A stretch of DNA of 64,000 nt from Kingdonia uniflora (taxonomy: Eukaryota > Streptophyta > Magnoliopsida > Ranunculales > Circaeasteraceae): contig JACGCM010001538.1 in NCBI GenBank assembly GCA_014058105.1, positions 62,001 to 126,000 on the forward strand, written 5' to 3'. The notes beneath the pieces are model-generated. The model did not search any database. It was not told the DNA's origin and saw only the letters and a program-made list of their open reading frames with translations. Positions 1 to 11,977 of this stretch are shown here, piece by piece (position 1 is the stretch's first letter; every line of letters starts with the position of its first letter). Position numbers and translations under genes: made by a program.

Positions 1-1059
1 GTACCAGCTTAAAGTAGATGTTCAGTCCTCACGCCCGAGCGAGTTGCCTTATCATACGTCAGCACTCGGAACGGTACAGTCGCAAACCTACAACCAGTAT
101 TTTATGACGCCAGGCTGGGGCCGTATCCTACGAACCCGTATTTTTACCCCGGTCCGGTGCACCTATTCGTTAGGTGATGAAATCTCGCGGGAATCTTGCT
201 ACTCTTATTTATTAACAGTTATGTTGAGGTCCGGGACGTTTAATTTTCATGTGATACGAATTTCTTCGTATCTTTAATGGGTGGTCCCACTTGTTACAGA
301 GCTTTTTAAGTGATGAAATCCTGCAAGTCTCTACCAGTTTTTACCTTTACTAATGTTGGAATGAAAAAGAATATTAAACACAACGATAGGTCAATCCAAC
401 CATAGCAAATTATTTATTAGAGCAGCGTGTATTTGTACAGTCCACATGACTTTATATGTCATAGTGCCGGGGCGGAGCGAATATGTACCCCTTCAAGATG
501 TCAAGTTTTAACAAGTACCAACCTACGAGAAGTGTTTCCCGGTGTAGCTGTGGCCGCCCCTTCACTTAGGGGGCAAATGAAGGAAGTGCCCCATCACTTA
601 GGGGGCTCAAGAATGATGGATTTGATGATGCTTTTAGCTTTGCGTATTGTCCGCCTCGTTTCTAACTTTGTGACTATCCTTCCCTACCGCTCAAAACAAG
701 TGATTAATAAACATGGCGTCCTTTACAGAGACTATTTTTTGTAGTTTTTTCAAAAGGCTGTAACTCACAAACGACTAAACAAAAAAAATATGATCTATAG
801 CAATTCAGAAAGGGTTTTTAATTATCTAAAACTTTTATTGCAAGCGTATTTCCCAACTGTGAAGTATAGATAATCAAAAACGGTGAAACATTACGGGATA
901 GACTTCACAGCTACTGTAGCGCCAAGAGAGTTTGAGCCAATCACTCAATCACTTGTTTCCGAATCCAAAAAAAGAATAGAAAAAGAAAAAGAAATGAAAA
1001 ACAAGAAAAATAATTGGCTTAAAATAAAATAACTAAAAAATAAAATGCAACTTTGCAAG
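1..1059 (-). repeat. Non-coding internal module of a non-autonomous LTR element, copy 1
   Basis: Bases 1 to about 905 are a third copy of a module also found at about 5540-6720 and 15030-16230. Shared landmarks are the stretch beginning GTACCAGCTTAAAGTAGATG and the GGCCGCCCC / TTAGGGGGC segment. Copy 1 lacks about 230 bp that copies 2 and 3 carry between GTGACTATCCT and CCCTACCGCTC (about 680). No open frame is conserved between copies, so the module looks non-coding. After about 905 it diverges into an A-rich tail that leads to a PBS. The element is read on the minus strand and is cut off by the window start. Confidence 0.75.
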
Positions 1060-1077
1060 TCCTCGGCAACGGCGCCA
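1060..1077 (-). other. Primer-binding site, tRNA-Asp type
   Basis: The minus strand reads TGGCGCCGTTGCCGAGGA, matching the 3' end of plant tRNA-Asp, the primer used by Athila-like and related plant gypsy elements. It lies 6 bases inside the LTR edge at 1084. Confidence 0.8.
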
Positions 1078-1083
1078 AAAACT

Positions 1084-2029
1084 TGATCGATTATAAACCG
1101 ACGTCTTAAAAGACCTGCAAGCGCACGGTGTACCGTTAAATACAAGGGTAAGTGGGGTCGTATCTCAAGAGACTTGTGGTATGAATTATACTTTGAGCTA
1201 CTAGTTTTATTCAATTACAACGAGTTTGTGTAGGTTTTGAAATAAAAATAAGAACGAAACAAATTACAAGATAAATTAGAGTAAAAACCAAGGCATCGAT
1301 TCCACTTTACCCTTTAAAACCCTTAAATAGTATAAATAATTAAAGTAAATTTTGAGTTCCCGTATCGCATATCCTTGGTCGGGCATATACAATACATCAA
1401 AAAATATAAGAGATTTAGTAATTGGGAACTACCTATAAACCAACTTACTCAACCATGGTCCGGTTGACAAGTATGGATTATGTTTTCTTCTCCATGTTCC
1501 TAACCTATCTTGTTATGGTCCAACAAGATGGTTACATAGATTCATTATTCTTCCTAATCCTAGCTATGGTCAAGCATAGGACGAAGGAATACGAATATGC
1601 AAAATTTTAGGATAAAGAGAAAGTAATTACTCTAACTAAGCTACACAATCAATACTAAGGCTACATTGGGTGGAGCTTTCTCTAGCCTTGACTAAGAAGA
1701 TTAGCTACTCATCGCTTTGATAATGTCTATACTACTATTACTACGATAAAATTAAAAGACAAGAACATGAGAAAGAATAAGTTTTATTGCTATGAACTTT
1801 GATTTACACTCTCCAAGATGATCTCTCATGGGTGAGATTCCCCTCCTATTTATAGAGTATAGGAAGGGTTACTAAAAATCGCCATTAATAAAAAATCCCC
1901 TAAACAATGCCTAAAATCATGCATTACAACTCATGAGAATAATATCTATATCTAATTCTCTTTAATGGGCTTTCATGCATGGGCCTTTGGTTGACAACTT
2001 TAAATGAAAATTATTGTTGGAGTGCATCA
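1084..2029 (-). mobile_element. 5' LTR of a non-autonomous LTR element (LTR0)
   Basis: Directly beyond the PBS, the plus strand starts TGATCG and can be closed at ...GTGCATCA, giving TGAT...ATCA inverted ends and 946 bp. No open frame of note occurs in it. It is not the same LTR as the ones at 7240 and 16420, although the adjoining internal module is shared. The right edge is uncertain, because the similar segment at 27222-27424 continues past it. Confidence 0.55.
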
Positions 2030-2190
2030 CCCTTATTCTTCGATAAAAATCAGAAAAATGTACGACTTGCTTATCATGTGAATAATTTTTATAAATATAA
2101 ACAAAAACACTATTAGTGTTATATTTATTTAATAAATGACTAGGTAAATATAAATTTAGGAGTTGTACACGTAAATATTACGTGTCTATT
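1980..2190. repeat. Dispersed repeat, copy a (partner 27222-27424)
   Basis: From CCTTTGGTTGACAACTT to ACGTGTCTA the sequence is matched in the same orientation at 27222-27424, including TTGGAGTGCATCACCCTT and AATGACTAGGTAAATATAAA. The match crosses the proposed LTR0 edge at 2029. Confidence 0.7.
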
Positions 2191-2914
2191 AGAGTGGGTG
2201 AGAGCTGATGAAATATATTGATGAAAAAGAACTGTAGAGAAGGTTATGGGTAGTAGCGTAGTATATTGCAACTGCTCTAACTTCTAATATTTGTAGCCTG
2301 GAGAAAGAATAGAGAGATATGGTGAAATTAAAGGAGGAATTTCAGGGAGTTTTAGGGGACATAGTATTTTAGGAGTATATTTTTCCTTCTTTAAACACCA
2401 AATTTACTCATGTGTTTTTACATATATGACTAAAGAATCATTTTAAATATTTTTTTTTCTATCAAAAGGAAAATATCTAGTTCCTCCATTTATGTTTTCT
2501 TTTTGATCTCGAGAATTTAAACTCTATCTCAGCCCCTCTTTATCTCAAGCAAAATTCCTCTCTTATGGGCAGACTTGTCCCTATATAAAAAATTTCTTTC
2601 TAGTACTACCCGTAGCTCACCAAGACAACAACATCGATGTACCTTTGACGCTACCCGTGAATATGTCGACGAGCCTTTGGCACTACACTTGCAACATATA
2701 AGCATAAATTCGTTTACTATTTCATAGTAGGTTTAGAAGAAGACAAATAAACAATGATGTGAGAAAATCTTTATTTCATAAATTCGTTCTCATTTCATTT
2801 TAATTACCGTTATCTATGCCCGAAATTGCTTCGGTTTGGTACACTTACGAAGCTACAACATGAGGAAAGCTGGAGGGACCTAAAGACTACATTTAGATCC
2901 TCAATAAGATCCAA
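2191..2914. other. Unassigned AT-rich stretch with an inverted-repeat partner at 38.4-38.6 kb
   Basis: No coding signal is seen. Within it, about 2515-2700 matches the reverse complement of about 38415-38640: TCTCAGCCCCTCTTT, GTAGCTCACC and the CCTTTGGCACTAC type motifs occur in the same order. This suggests two copies of one unrecognised repeat in opposite orientation. Confidence 0.5.
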
Positions 2915-3108
2915 ATGATTAACTTAATATCGAATATGTTATATTTAGTCGTCCATTATATTTAATTTTGGGTACTTATGTGCGTTTGTTTGATTATTGC
3001 TATTGGAGATGGATATTTGAATCCAAGTTCTTAAAGTCAAGTGAAAGTGTCTCTAACAGTTCATAGCACAAAAAAAATTAAAGACACAATATATTTGGTC
3101 TCAAGAAT
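2915..3108 (+). mobile_element. LTR fragment of the element 1/2 family, inverted
   Basis: The sequence matches the reverse complement of the right part of the LTR at 7240-8473: GTCCATTATAT, GTACTTATGTGCGTTTG, TTTGATTATTGCTATTGG and AAGACACAATATATTTGG occur in order. It is therefore the sense-strand 5' part of an LTR in plus orientation. It stops abruptly at about 3108, where minus-strand element 1 internal sequence begins. Confidence 0.8.
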
Positions 3109-4881
3109 AATTTATCACCTAATACGGTGTCAAGAATATTTTTTTAGCTTTTTGGTGGTCTGGTTCTTACTGGAATAAATTCAACGGTCAGTTCGACAAG
3201 TTCTTTAGTCAATTCATCTTCTTAGAATTTTACTTTTTTTCCTTTTCTTTTGTAAGCCTTTCCTTTTGAGTACATTATTCTTAGTGAAGTCTCCGTAACA
3301 AGGAGTGTTTGATCGACAATCCCCGCCAGTTGGCTAAGGTTACCGGGGTGTGGTGCCTTATCATGGCCAAAACTCAGGATATTCAGAAGTAGCATTTTAT
3401 TATGCTCCTTTCACATAGTTTATGGTCAAACTCAAGATTGGTGATAATTTTTTCTCTTTCAGTTATTAATCATGTGAGTAGCTTTACAGCGTGAAAGTTT
3501 TTAGAGTACATTTGGCTTCTTATTATTTTCTTAGGAATGAACTTATTCTTAGGTAGTTGTCTCCCTTGAAGCAAACTATTCCTAATATAAATGCTAAATT
3601 TTTCTTACATTGTGCAAAAATCTATTGAAGGTATAAATTACAAAACTACAGTGAAGTGCACATTTTTAAAATATGCCAAACTAACTTGAATTAGTTGCTA
3701 ATAAAAAAATAGTACATCAAACTTAAGATAGTCCAAAATATTATAGTGTATACTTGGTACAATTTTAAAATTTAGGCTTTTTCATAATAATTATGTTAAG
3801 GTATAATCAGTTTAAGTGTTTAGAAATTCATCAAAAATATATCATAAATTGTCGAAGTACCATTATTTCACTTTTCTTCAAAAAACATTTAAAGAAATGG
3901 TTTTCTACCCCCAAACTTGAAAGAAACATTGCCCTCAATGTTTGAGAGCATACAAAAAATAGAGGAAAAAAAACTAGAATTTCTCACCTGAATGTGTCAT
4001 GGGTTGCATTCCAAGAAGTGCTAAGTTTACCGTATTCAGCCATACGAATGTACCCCCAAACTAAAAAATTTAATATGACTGGAACGATACGAAGTTTAAA
4101 AGGAGATGTACTATCCTGGTCGCAAATTCTCTTTCAAAAACTAGATAACACATTAATGGTGATCCTCAATATTATCCCTCAATTGGGCATATATATTATG
4201 TAAAAACTGGAGAGAGTTTAAGACTAATTCTTTATGAAAAATATTTTTAATAAAACTTTGCCTATCATTTGATGATTTCAAGTTGAAAATTTTAGACAAA
4301 TAAAGATAAACCATTTTCTCCAAGATAAAGCAAACACATACCCAGGGAATATATTTTCATTTAGAATTTTCAATACAATCATAAGATTACTACGTGTTGC
4401 AGTAAATAATAAGATTGGTATACAAGTATTTGTCCCCGAAAACGTATTAGATTCAAAACTCGATTTTCCTGGAAAAATATTTTCTTAGAAAATTTTCAAA
4501 ACCTCCATGTTATTGTTGATATTCCATAAAATGTGATAGGTGGTTTTGTCAAAGCAAGTTCATGAGACATCTCTAAAATTATAACTTTTCAAAGAGATGT
4601 TTTCTTTTAGTAGAAGAAAAACTATGTCATATTTGTGGATATGGGGATCAGGGAACAATTGACTCTAACAAAAATTTAATATGTGTGTGTCTAAAATCAC
4701 AACTTATCTCAAAGGACTCATCTTGACCATTGACGTGGATATTCATTAGCTTAGGGACATGACCAAGTTAAAACACTTTTTTAGATGATAATGATTATAC
4801 CATTTCACGAATCTCCAGATCATTCAAGCCCTCAAAATAATTTAAACATTCATTAACATAAATACAACAAGAGTTATCTCC

Positions 4882-5340
4882 CTACAAGTCCTCAAAATTG
4901 CTTATGGTCATGGTACCCCCATTAGGCTCAAGCGATGGAGGTATGGATTCAAGGAAGAGAGACGAAGAAAGTGCCACTGGTTTGGATAAAGACGGAGCTC
5001 GTATTTTCTCAAGAATTGATGTTGAATTCACACTTCCTGGAAATATGTCATCATCCTCATCATCTGAGAAATCGTCTAAGATTTTGGAAAAATACTTACT
5101 TTCTGTCATAATATAATTTATAAATTGGTGGGGCTCTATTGGTGAAGGGATAATAATGACATCGATGGTTGAATGTTGAGGGCAGAATTAGGAGGTGATT
5201 AAGAAAAAAATTTATTGAACATGTTAGTCGTTTCTTTTAGAGCTTCTTGTGACATAGGATCGTCAAGCTTAAAATGTTCATTTTTTAAATCAATCTCGTA
5301 ATATGGTATCCATTCACCCCACGGGGAAAACAATTTTGAA
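4882..5340 (-). pseudogene. Orphan ORF of element 1 (gag-like tail plus acidic domain), broken
   Basis: This is the counterpart of the better preserved ORF at 13768-14730 in element 2. The minus strand encodes a WGEWIPYYEIDL segment, then SQEALKE, then (from the Met at 5109) MTESKYFSKI, an acidic DDEDDD run and SILEKIRAPSLS. An in-frame stop follows FEDL. The segment upstream of MTESKYF has internal stops, so the copy is dead. I do not recognise a named domain in the acidic half. The similarity to the element 2 copy in the same frame argues that the family once encoded this protein. Confidence 0.6.
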
Positions 5341-5539
5341 GATATTGTGAGATGTCAAAATGTGAACTGTATGAATTCTAATGTTCTTGCATGCACGACA
5401 TTTAATAATTAAATTAACACCTAATAAAAAAAATCAATCAAGCCTAAAGCTCTTGCACTTCAGCGATTTTTTAGAAGAAATAATTGGGTCTCCCATATAT
5501 TTTTCTATGTTAAAAAATGGGTAGGATGGCTGAAGGTTT

Positions 5540-6720
5540 TGGTTCCTACACTCCCCTACATTACTGTGCTAGTACCAGCTCAAAGTAAATTTTTAGTCCT
5601 CACGCCTGAGCGAGTCACCTTATCGTACGTCAGCACTAAGAACGGTGACGTCGCAAACCTACGACCAGTATTTGGCAGAGCTAGGCTGGGGCTGCATTCT
5701 ATGAACCAGTGTTTGTACCCCGATCCAGTACACTTATCTATTGGGTGATGAAATCCTGCGGGAATCTTGCTACTCTTTTTATTATCAGTAATTTTCAGGT
5801 CCGGGACGTTCAATTTTCGCGTGATACAAATTTCTTCGGATCCCTAATGGGTGGTCCTACTCGCTAGAGAGCTTTTTGGGTGATGAAATCTCACAAGTCT
5901 CTAATAGTTTTTACCTTTACTAATATTCGAATGAAAAGAAATTTAAACACTTCAATAGGTCAATCCAGCCACAGTAAATTTTTTTATTAGAGCAGCGTGT
6001 ATTTTCTCAGTCCACATGACTATATGTTCCTAGTGCCAGGGCGGATCGGATATGCACCCCTTCTAGATGTTAATTTTATAAAGGTACCAACCTATGGAAA
6101 GTATTTCCCGGTGGAGCTATGGCCGCCCATTCACTTTGGGGGCGAAAGAAGGAAGTGTCATTTTCATTTGGGGGGTACAAGAAGAATTAAATAGAAGCTT
6201 GCCAATATACTTTTTTAAATTCCTCATGATTCCTGAGTACCAATTTTGTGACTATCCTGCTTAATAAAAGAAAAATGATTCGTGAACTTCCGACAGTAAA
6301 AAAATATATTAATCTAATTTCCAAGTTTATTATAGTCTATGACGTCCTTATTTTAAAATGTGTATTTCGTTAAGCTCGGCTGAGAGAGAGAACATTAAAT
6401 AATATCAATTTGGAAAGATAATTTAGAAAGGGAAAACATTTAGGAAGGAATTTTTTTAAAATTTAGCTTCCCTACCGCTCAAAACAAGTGATTAATGAAT
6501 AGCGGTATCCTTTATAAAGACTATTTTTACTGTTTGTTTCAAAAGGTTGTAACTCTCAGACGACTAAACAGAAAAATATGATCTATAACAATTTTGAAAG
6601 GGTTTTGAATTATCTCAAATATTAGTAGCAAATGTATTTCCCAATTGTGAGTATAGATAGTCAAAAACCATGAAACATTCAGGAACAGACTTTTCATTTT
6701 TCGTTGAAAACTGAGTATGT
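5540..6720 (-). repeat. Non-coding internal module, copy 2
   Basis: Collinear with copies at 1-905 and about 15030-16230, with conserved GTACCAGCTCAAAG, TCACGCCTGAGCGAGTC and GGCCGCCCATTCACTTTGGGGGC. It lies between the orphan ORF and the PBS of element 1, the position of a long leader in the sense strand. No frame is shared between copies. Confidence 0.75.
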
Positions 6721-7219
6721 TTCTTCCAAAATTAATATCTCGAAACCGCTTATCAAAAAATGTTAAGAATAATTTATTTAAAAAGAAATCTCAAAGTAGA
6801 TTACTGCCCTTTAAAGAACCAAGCCAAGCTTCGTCAATTATCTTACTGCACTTATGTTCCTAAAACATGCTACAGTACTACCAAAAATACAACGCAGTAA
6901 AGTTGTTACAACTATATCACAACAACTATATTTCTAAAGAATATGAAGATGTTATTTTTTTTTAAATAATAACACTCAAATCCTAGCACCAAAAAGAAAA
7001 CAATCCACGCATTGAAGAAAATTAGAAACACTTTAATAGCTATACTTCATCTTACTATACAAGAAACAAGGAATTTGGAAATAATTGTTAGGATATGGAT
7101 GTTATTAGAAAGAATTAATCAAAGAAACTTAACAAAGAAAAATTCAGTATTAGAAAGAATTTACAAAAAACACTAACAAAGAATATTCGGTATTAGATAG
7201 AATAGTTTACAACAATGCC

Positions 7220-7237
7220 TCTCAGACAACGGTACCA
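7220..7237 (-). other. Degenerate tRNA-Asp type primer-binding site of element 1
   Basis: The minus strand reads TGGTACCGTTGTCTGAGA, a mutated version of the TGGCATCGTTGTC PBS in the related copies. It stands 2 bases inside the LTR edge at 7240. Confidence 0.7.
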
Positions 7238-7239
7238 TT

Positions 7240-8473
7240 TAATAAGAGATTTTTAGATCCTCTAGAAAAATACCCTCTCAAAGTATGGTTGTCGAATTGT
7301 AGCACAGATGAGTGAGATCGAATCCACAGGGAGGTTTGGGAAAACAAATACTTTCCAGACCGAATTACAGTTTTATAAGAGATAGATTGAAAATAAAGAA
7401 ATAATAAGAACAATTAACAAGAGAATAACTATGACTATAATTTGGCCCAACCAAAGTAATAATAGTAATTATGTAGCTTTACTAGGCAGATTATTCATGT
7501 CAAAAATCCTGGGTAGGGCATTTTCGATGTAAATGTCAATCCAAGATCTATGGTTAGACATCTAAGGTTTGGTCAAATTAGGTTTTACATAATTCAATGT
7601 GTATGAGGAATTCTTTCAACTATGGTTATGGTTGGTTAAACTTCCCCTACTATTTTTCTTCGTGTTTGCCCTAAAATCTGGCTAAATGATTATAACACCA
7701 GATTTTGGCTAAATAGTCTAAATTCACTTACTAGTTATGGTTAAGCCTAGAAGTAGATTATTGTTATTTTAGAAGATTGTAAAAGAGAACTAATCCTAGA
7801 ACTACAACATAACCATTGTTACTCAGGTAAGGGATTCCTTCTTGTCATAGCAAGAAAAGATTAACCTTTTATCATTCCCAAGATCATTGCATGAACTAGT
7901 TAACTCTTTATAAAAGAAAATAAAAGAGAAAGAAGACAATTAAATTAAACTAAGAATTTACTTCTTCTAAATTTAATCTAATATGAGATGCCCAATTACA
8001 ATGGGGGGAGGGTTCTTTTTATAGGAGAAGGAACCCAAAGTTAGAAACTATACATTAAATTCAAAAGAATATTTTAACAATAATATTTTTTAATATTACA
8101 ACCAATCACCTAAGATTCTTGCATATAATTCCCTTAAGTGATGTAAAGATCTTTCTTCATGGAAACTCTTGCATATATCTTTAATATAAAATATCTTCAA
8201 GGATCTTGGATGCGATATATTCTTTGATCTTATTCTCCAAGAATATTTGTGTATATATTTCTTCAATCTTAAGGCCAAATATATTGTGTCTTTGACTTTT
8301 TATGCTATAAACTGCTGGATACACTTCTACTTGACTTTAAGAGCTTGGTTTCAAGTATTTATCTCCAATAGCTATAATCAAACAAACGTACATAAGTACC
8401 TAAAATTATATATAATGGATGACCAAAATATATGTTCAGGTATATTAAAAATATCATAATTATCCGCTCATCG
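7240..8473 (-). mobile_element. 5' LTR of element 1
   Basis: 1234 bp, collinear with the LTR at 16420-17648 (GGTTGTCGAATTGTAG, GAATCCACAGGGAGGTTTGGG, GCCTAGAAGTAGATTAT). The sense strand ends CTTATTA next to the PBS and starts near CGATGAGCGGATAATTATG; the expected terminal CA/TG are each mutated. The bases after the edge show no clear target duplication. Confidence 0.8.
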
Positions 8474-8921
8474 TATGGCCAGGATGAGACCTCTTCTTGG
8501 ATGAATAATAGTCGGTATTAATTAGGTCTTAATTAGTTTTTCTCTTAGTACTTTATGATTAATAAGTTTGTGCAACATATTGAAGGCTTATCTATAACTT
8601 CAGCTTGGTATACGATAACTTTGGATACAAATAAGTACTACTAACCGTAGACTTGATTTAGAGATCTAAAAAAGGAAACACTAGAGAACTTACTCAAGCC
8701 TAGCCATGGTTGAGTTAATAATTTTCTAAGACACTCTTCACCATCACTTAAAAGTATAGCTACTAAATGTTTGATCATAGATTTAGTGGTTTATTTTAAA
8801 ACATCATATTTTTCTTAACACAAACATATGATGGGTGGAGATAGTAAAATCTATTTATATATTGATTAGTATTTTAAAAGGTAGAGGCCAAGTCCGAACC
8901 TTAGTTTTCCCTATACTTAAG
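8474..8921. other. Unassigned spacer between element 1 and Tat1
   Basis: 448 bp of AT-rich sequence without a convincing frame, repeat partner or RNA gene. It is the left flank of the Tat1 insertion and ends in TTAAG, the likely target-site copy. Confidence 0.4.
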
Positions 8922-9406
8922 TGTAATGGTGTATTTTTCTAAAGGATAATCTTTGCCAATACTTTTTGTAAGGATGATGCAATAACAAGCTAAGACAAAT
9001 AAGATTTTACGTAAAAACTCAGTAATGCTGAGAAAAACCACGTCCTCGAGGAGGATTTTGATGTTAAATCCAATATGTTGCTAGTTATTGCAGTTATGGA
9101 ATGATAGTCAAGTAAGGAAGATGGAATAGTAAAGTTGTAGATCTGAATAATTCATTCTCTACCTATATTTATAGTAGATACATGCAGTTTACAAAAAGAA
9201 AAATAGTTTTCTATTTTGGGGGTAGTGGGCAAATTTTACGGATCTCTAACGGCACCTTCTTAACCAGGCACAATGGTTACTTTTAGTAGGTCAAGGACTT
9301 GTAGTATCTTCTCGAATGTTGTCTATCTTCGATTATGCAATGCTGACTGTCTTTTACTATGCGATGCTGGCTTATCCTTGTTGAATCTAGGGAATATGCT
9401 ACTACA
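8922..9406 (-). mobile_element. 3' LTR of Tat1
   Basis: 485 bp, TGTAATGG...GCTACTACA, matching 26428-26914 throughout (CCTCGAGGAGGATTTTGATG, GGGGGTAGTGGGC, TTTTAGTAGGTC). Both copies end in the same ATGCTACTACA. They differ at scattered positions, so the insertion is not recent. Confidence 0.88.
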
Positions 9407-10771
9407 ATTACCCCATTCTCGACAAAAGTATTTGTGGTTATGTCAATAAGAAAGCAAAATCTGAAAGGGTTGTCGAATGTCTGAGAAAGTCTGCATGTTG
9501 TCATTTTCGAGGTCAAAGTGAGGTGAACCTGGCTATGTTTTTCCCGAGGAGTAATTAATACGGGACATTGGATTTGACAACGGAAAGTGGAATATAAATA
9601 GGTGGTGTAAAGAAGGATTGAGTGGTGGTTTAGTTGGAATGATGTCACCCCAAGTGTGGTGCAGCAAGTAACCTAAGGAGAAAGATGGTTACCGCGACGA
9701 CCAAGCAGAGGTAAAGTATTTTTGCAAGTTTTGTAATCCTGTATTGGTTGCCATCATGGTGGGAAAATTTAGGGGTGGTAGAGTTAGAGAGTATTTACAC
9801 GTGGGGTATCTGTTGGGGTTGGGTTCATTATTTATTGCTGAAGGTAGTTGAGGTATTCCAAATTTTGGAGAACGGGCTACTACTCATTGTAAAGATCTGA
9901 AGGTTGGCTGGGCGTCCTGGGATTTTATCGATCTTAATGATCTTCTTGCAATTTTTTGCTGCCGCTCTTCTATAGGAGTAGCTCTATTTAGAAGTTCCCT
10001 GAACAGAGTGTCATATGTTTTTTAGGATATTATTGCCCTTATTGCCCGAGCTAATGTTAGATTCTGGTAAAAAAAAACAATAATGTCAGATTCTGGTGAA
10101 AAGATGAATAGAGTAAATAACCTTTGAAGTCAAATTAAAGATAGAATTGTATCTGGATATAATGTAATCGAAGAAATGACTTGTCAAATAAAAAGTGTAA
10201 TAATTAGTTCATTTAATAAACTTTGTTTGTCGAGTTGTTTAGAGTATTCATAAAATAAACAAGTTATCGAATTAGTAAATATCAAAGAAAAATGTGTTAA
10301 ATGTGTATAAGTCTTGAGTATAATATTTCTCGAAGTTTAAATGTCTGTGGGGCCAAGAACGGATTTCGGGGTTAATTGATTTGACCGTTGAAGTTATAAA
10401 GTTCCAAGGAGAAATAAATGTCATTGTGTTGACTTGAACTTTGTTGGATTATAAGTATCTCATGGACGTAGTGATTCTTACTGTCACAAAGATAATCTCT
10501 TGGAACTAAGATTTCGTAATTGTGGAGATAGTGAAGACTAGGTCTCAGGTACAAAATGAAGTGTTCAGTCGCGTTCAGGCGAAGTACTGGGAATTGTATA
10601 ACCGGTAGTTTAAAAACCGATGTATTAATTATAAGATAGAAGAACCTGTTGAACCGAATTACGAAGGGATGAGCAAGGCAGAGACGTAGGATGATGAAGT
10701 AGATTTTTAGTTTTACAGCCAACTTGAATTTTAGAGTCCTCCGGAACATGTGAGTTATATGTATATTTGTG
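9407..10771 (+). other. Tat1 region between 3' LTR and antisense gene, left half
   Basis: This belongs to Tat1 and is split from 17649-18180 by element 2. A TATAAATA box at 9593-9600 precedes an ATG at 9685 by 85 bp. The first codons (MVTATTKQR) resemble the MVMTRQQSR start of the plus-strand ORF at the same place in Tat2 (46173), but a stop follows at once, or a GTAAAG splice donor. Minus-strand open stretches here (9283-9648, 10372-10959) have no recognisable domain and are probably chance. Confidence 0.45.
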
Positions 10772-11977
10772 TGAAATACCCGCTCAAAGTATGGTTGTCG
10801 AATTGTAGCAAAGATGAGTGGGAATGAATCAACAGGAAGGTTTGGGAAAACTAATACTTTATATGCAGAATTAGGTCTTATAAGAGATAAATCTAAAAGA
10901 AAGAAATAACAAGAACAATTAGTAAGAGAATAGCTACGACTAGAATTTGGCCCCACCAAAGCAATAATAGTAATTATGTAGATTTACTAGGCATATTATT
11001 CATGTTAAAATTCTTGGGTAGGGCATCTTTGATGTAAATGTCAATCCTAGATCCATGGTTAGACATCTAAGGTTTCTCCAAATTAGGTTTTACTTCATCC
11101 GATGTGTAGTAGGAATTCTTCCAACTATGGTTAAGCTTGGTTGAATTTCTCCTACGAGTTCTCTTCGTGTTTGTCCTAAAATCTAGTTTAATGGTTATAA
11201 CACCGAATTTTGGCTAAATAGTCTATATTCACTTACTAGCTATAGTTAAGCCTAGAAGTAGATTATAGTTATTTTAGAAGATTACAAAAGAGAACTAATC
11301 TTAAAACTACAGCATAATTATTGCTACTCAGGTAAGGGCTTCCTTCTAGTCATAGCTAGAAGAGATTAGCCTTCTATTATTCCCAAGATCATTGTATGAC
11401 CTAGCTAACTATTAATAAATAAAAATAAAAGAGAGAGGAGACAATTAAATAAAACTAAGACTTTATTTTTTCTAAACTTGCTCCAATATTAGATGCCCAA
11501 TTAAAATGGGGGAGGGTTCCTTTTATAGGAGAAGGAACCCAAATTTAGAAACTACACATTAAATTGCAAAGAATATTTTCAAAATAATAAATTGTAATTT
11601 TACAACCAATCACCTAAGGTTCTTCCATATAATTCCCGTAAGTGATGTAAAGATCTTTATTCATGGAAACTCTTGCATATATCATCAATATAAAATATCT
11701 TCAAGGATCTTGGATGCAATATAGTCTTTGTTCTTATTATCTAAGAATATTTGTATATATATTTCTTCAATATTGAGACCAAATATATTGCATCTTTGAC
11801 TTTTTGTGCTATGAACTGCTGGGGACACTTTTACTTGACTTTAAGAGCCTGGTTTTAAATATCAATCTCCAATAGCTGCAATCAAACAAACGTACATAAA
11901 TACCAAAAATTAAATCTAATGGATGACTAAAATACATGTACGCGTATATTAAAATTTTCATAATTACGCGCTCATCA
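10772..11977 (-). mobile_element. 3' LTR of element 2 (slightly truncated)
   Basis: 1206 bp, collinear with 16446-17648 from CCCGCTCAAAGTA through ATTACGCGCTCATCA. The outermost about 30 bp present in the other LTR (TGATAAGAGG...) is missing here. Confidence 0.85.

Larger units (their letters stand above)
3109..8473 (-). mobile_element. Element 1: left-truncated non-autonomous LTR retrotransposon
   Basis: The order on the plus strand is internal sequence (3109-7219), PBS remnant (7220-7237) and 5' LTR (7240-8473). The internal part is collinear with element 2 (12285-16399). The 3' LTR and about 300 bp of internal sequence expected on the left are absent; an inverted LTR scrap abuts instead. 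No reverse transcriptase, RNase H or integrase motif occurs in any frame. The only conserved coding signal is the ORF at 4882-5340. Compared with element 2, about 345 bp is missing near 5335. Confidence 0.8.

Noticed and set aside
9283..9648. 121-codon minus-strand ORF
   Set aside because: It begins in the Tat1 interior and ends in its LTR; no recognisable motif and not conserved in Tat2.
10372..10959. 195-codon minus-strand ORF
   Set aside because: It runs across the Tat1/element 2 junction at 10772 and has no domain; the plus strand there has traces of Tat1 antisense coding. A chance frame.
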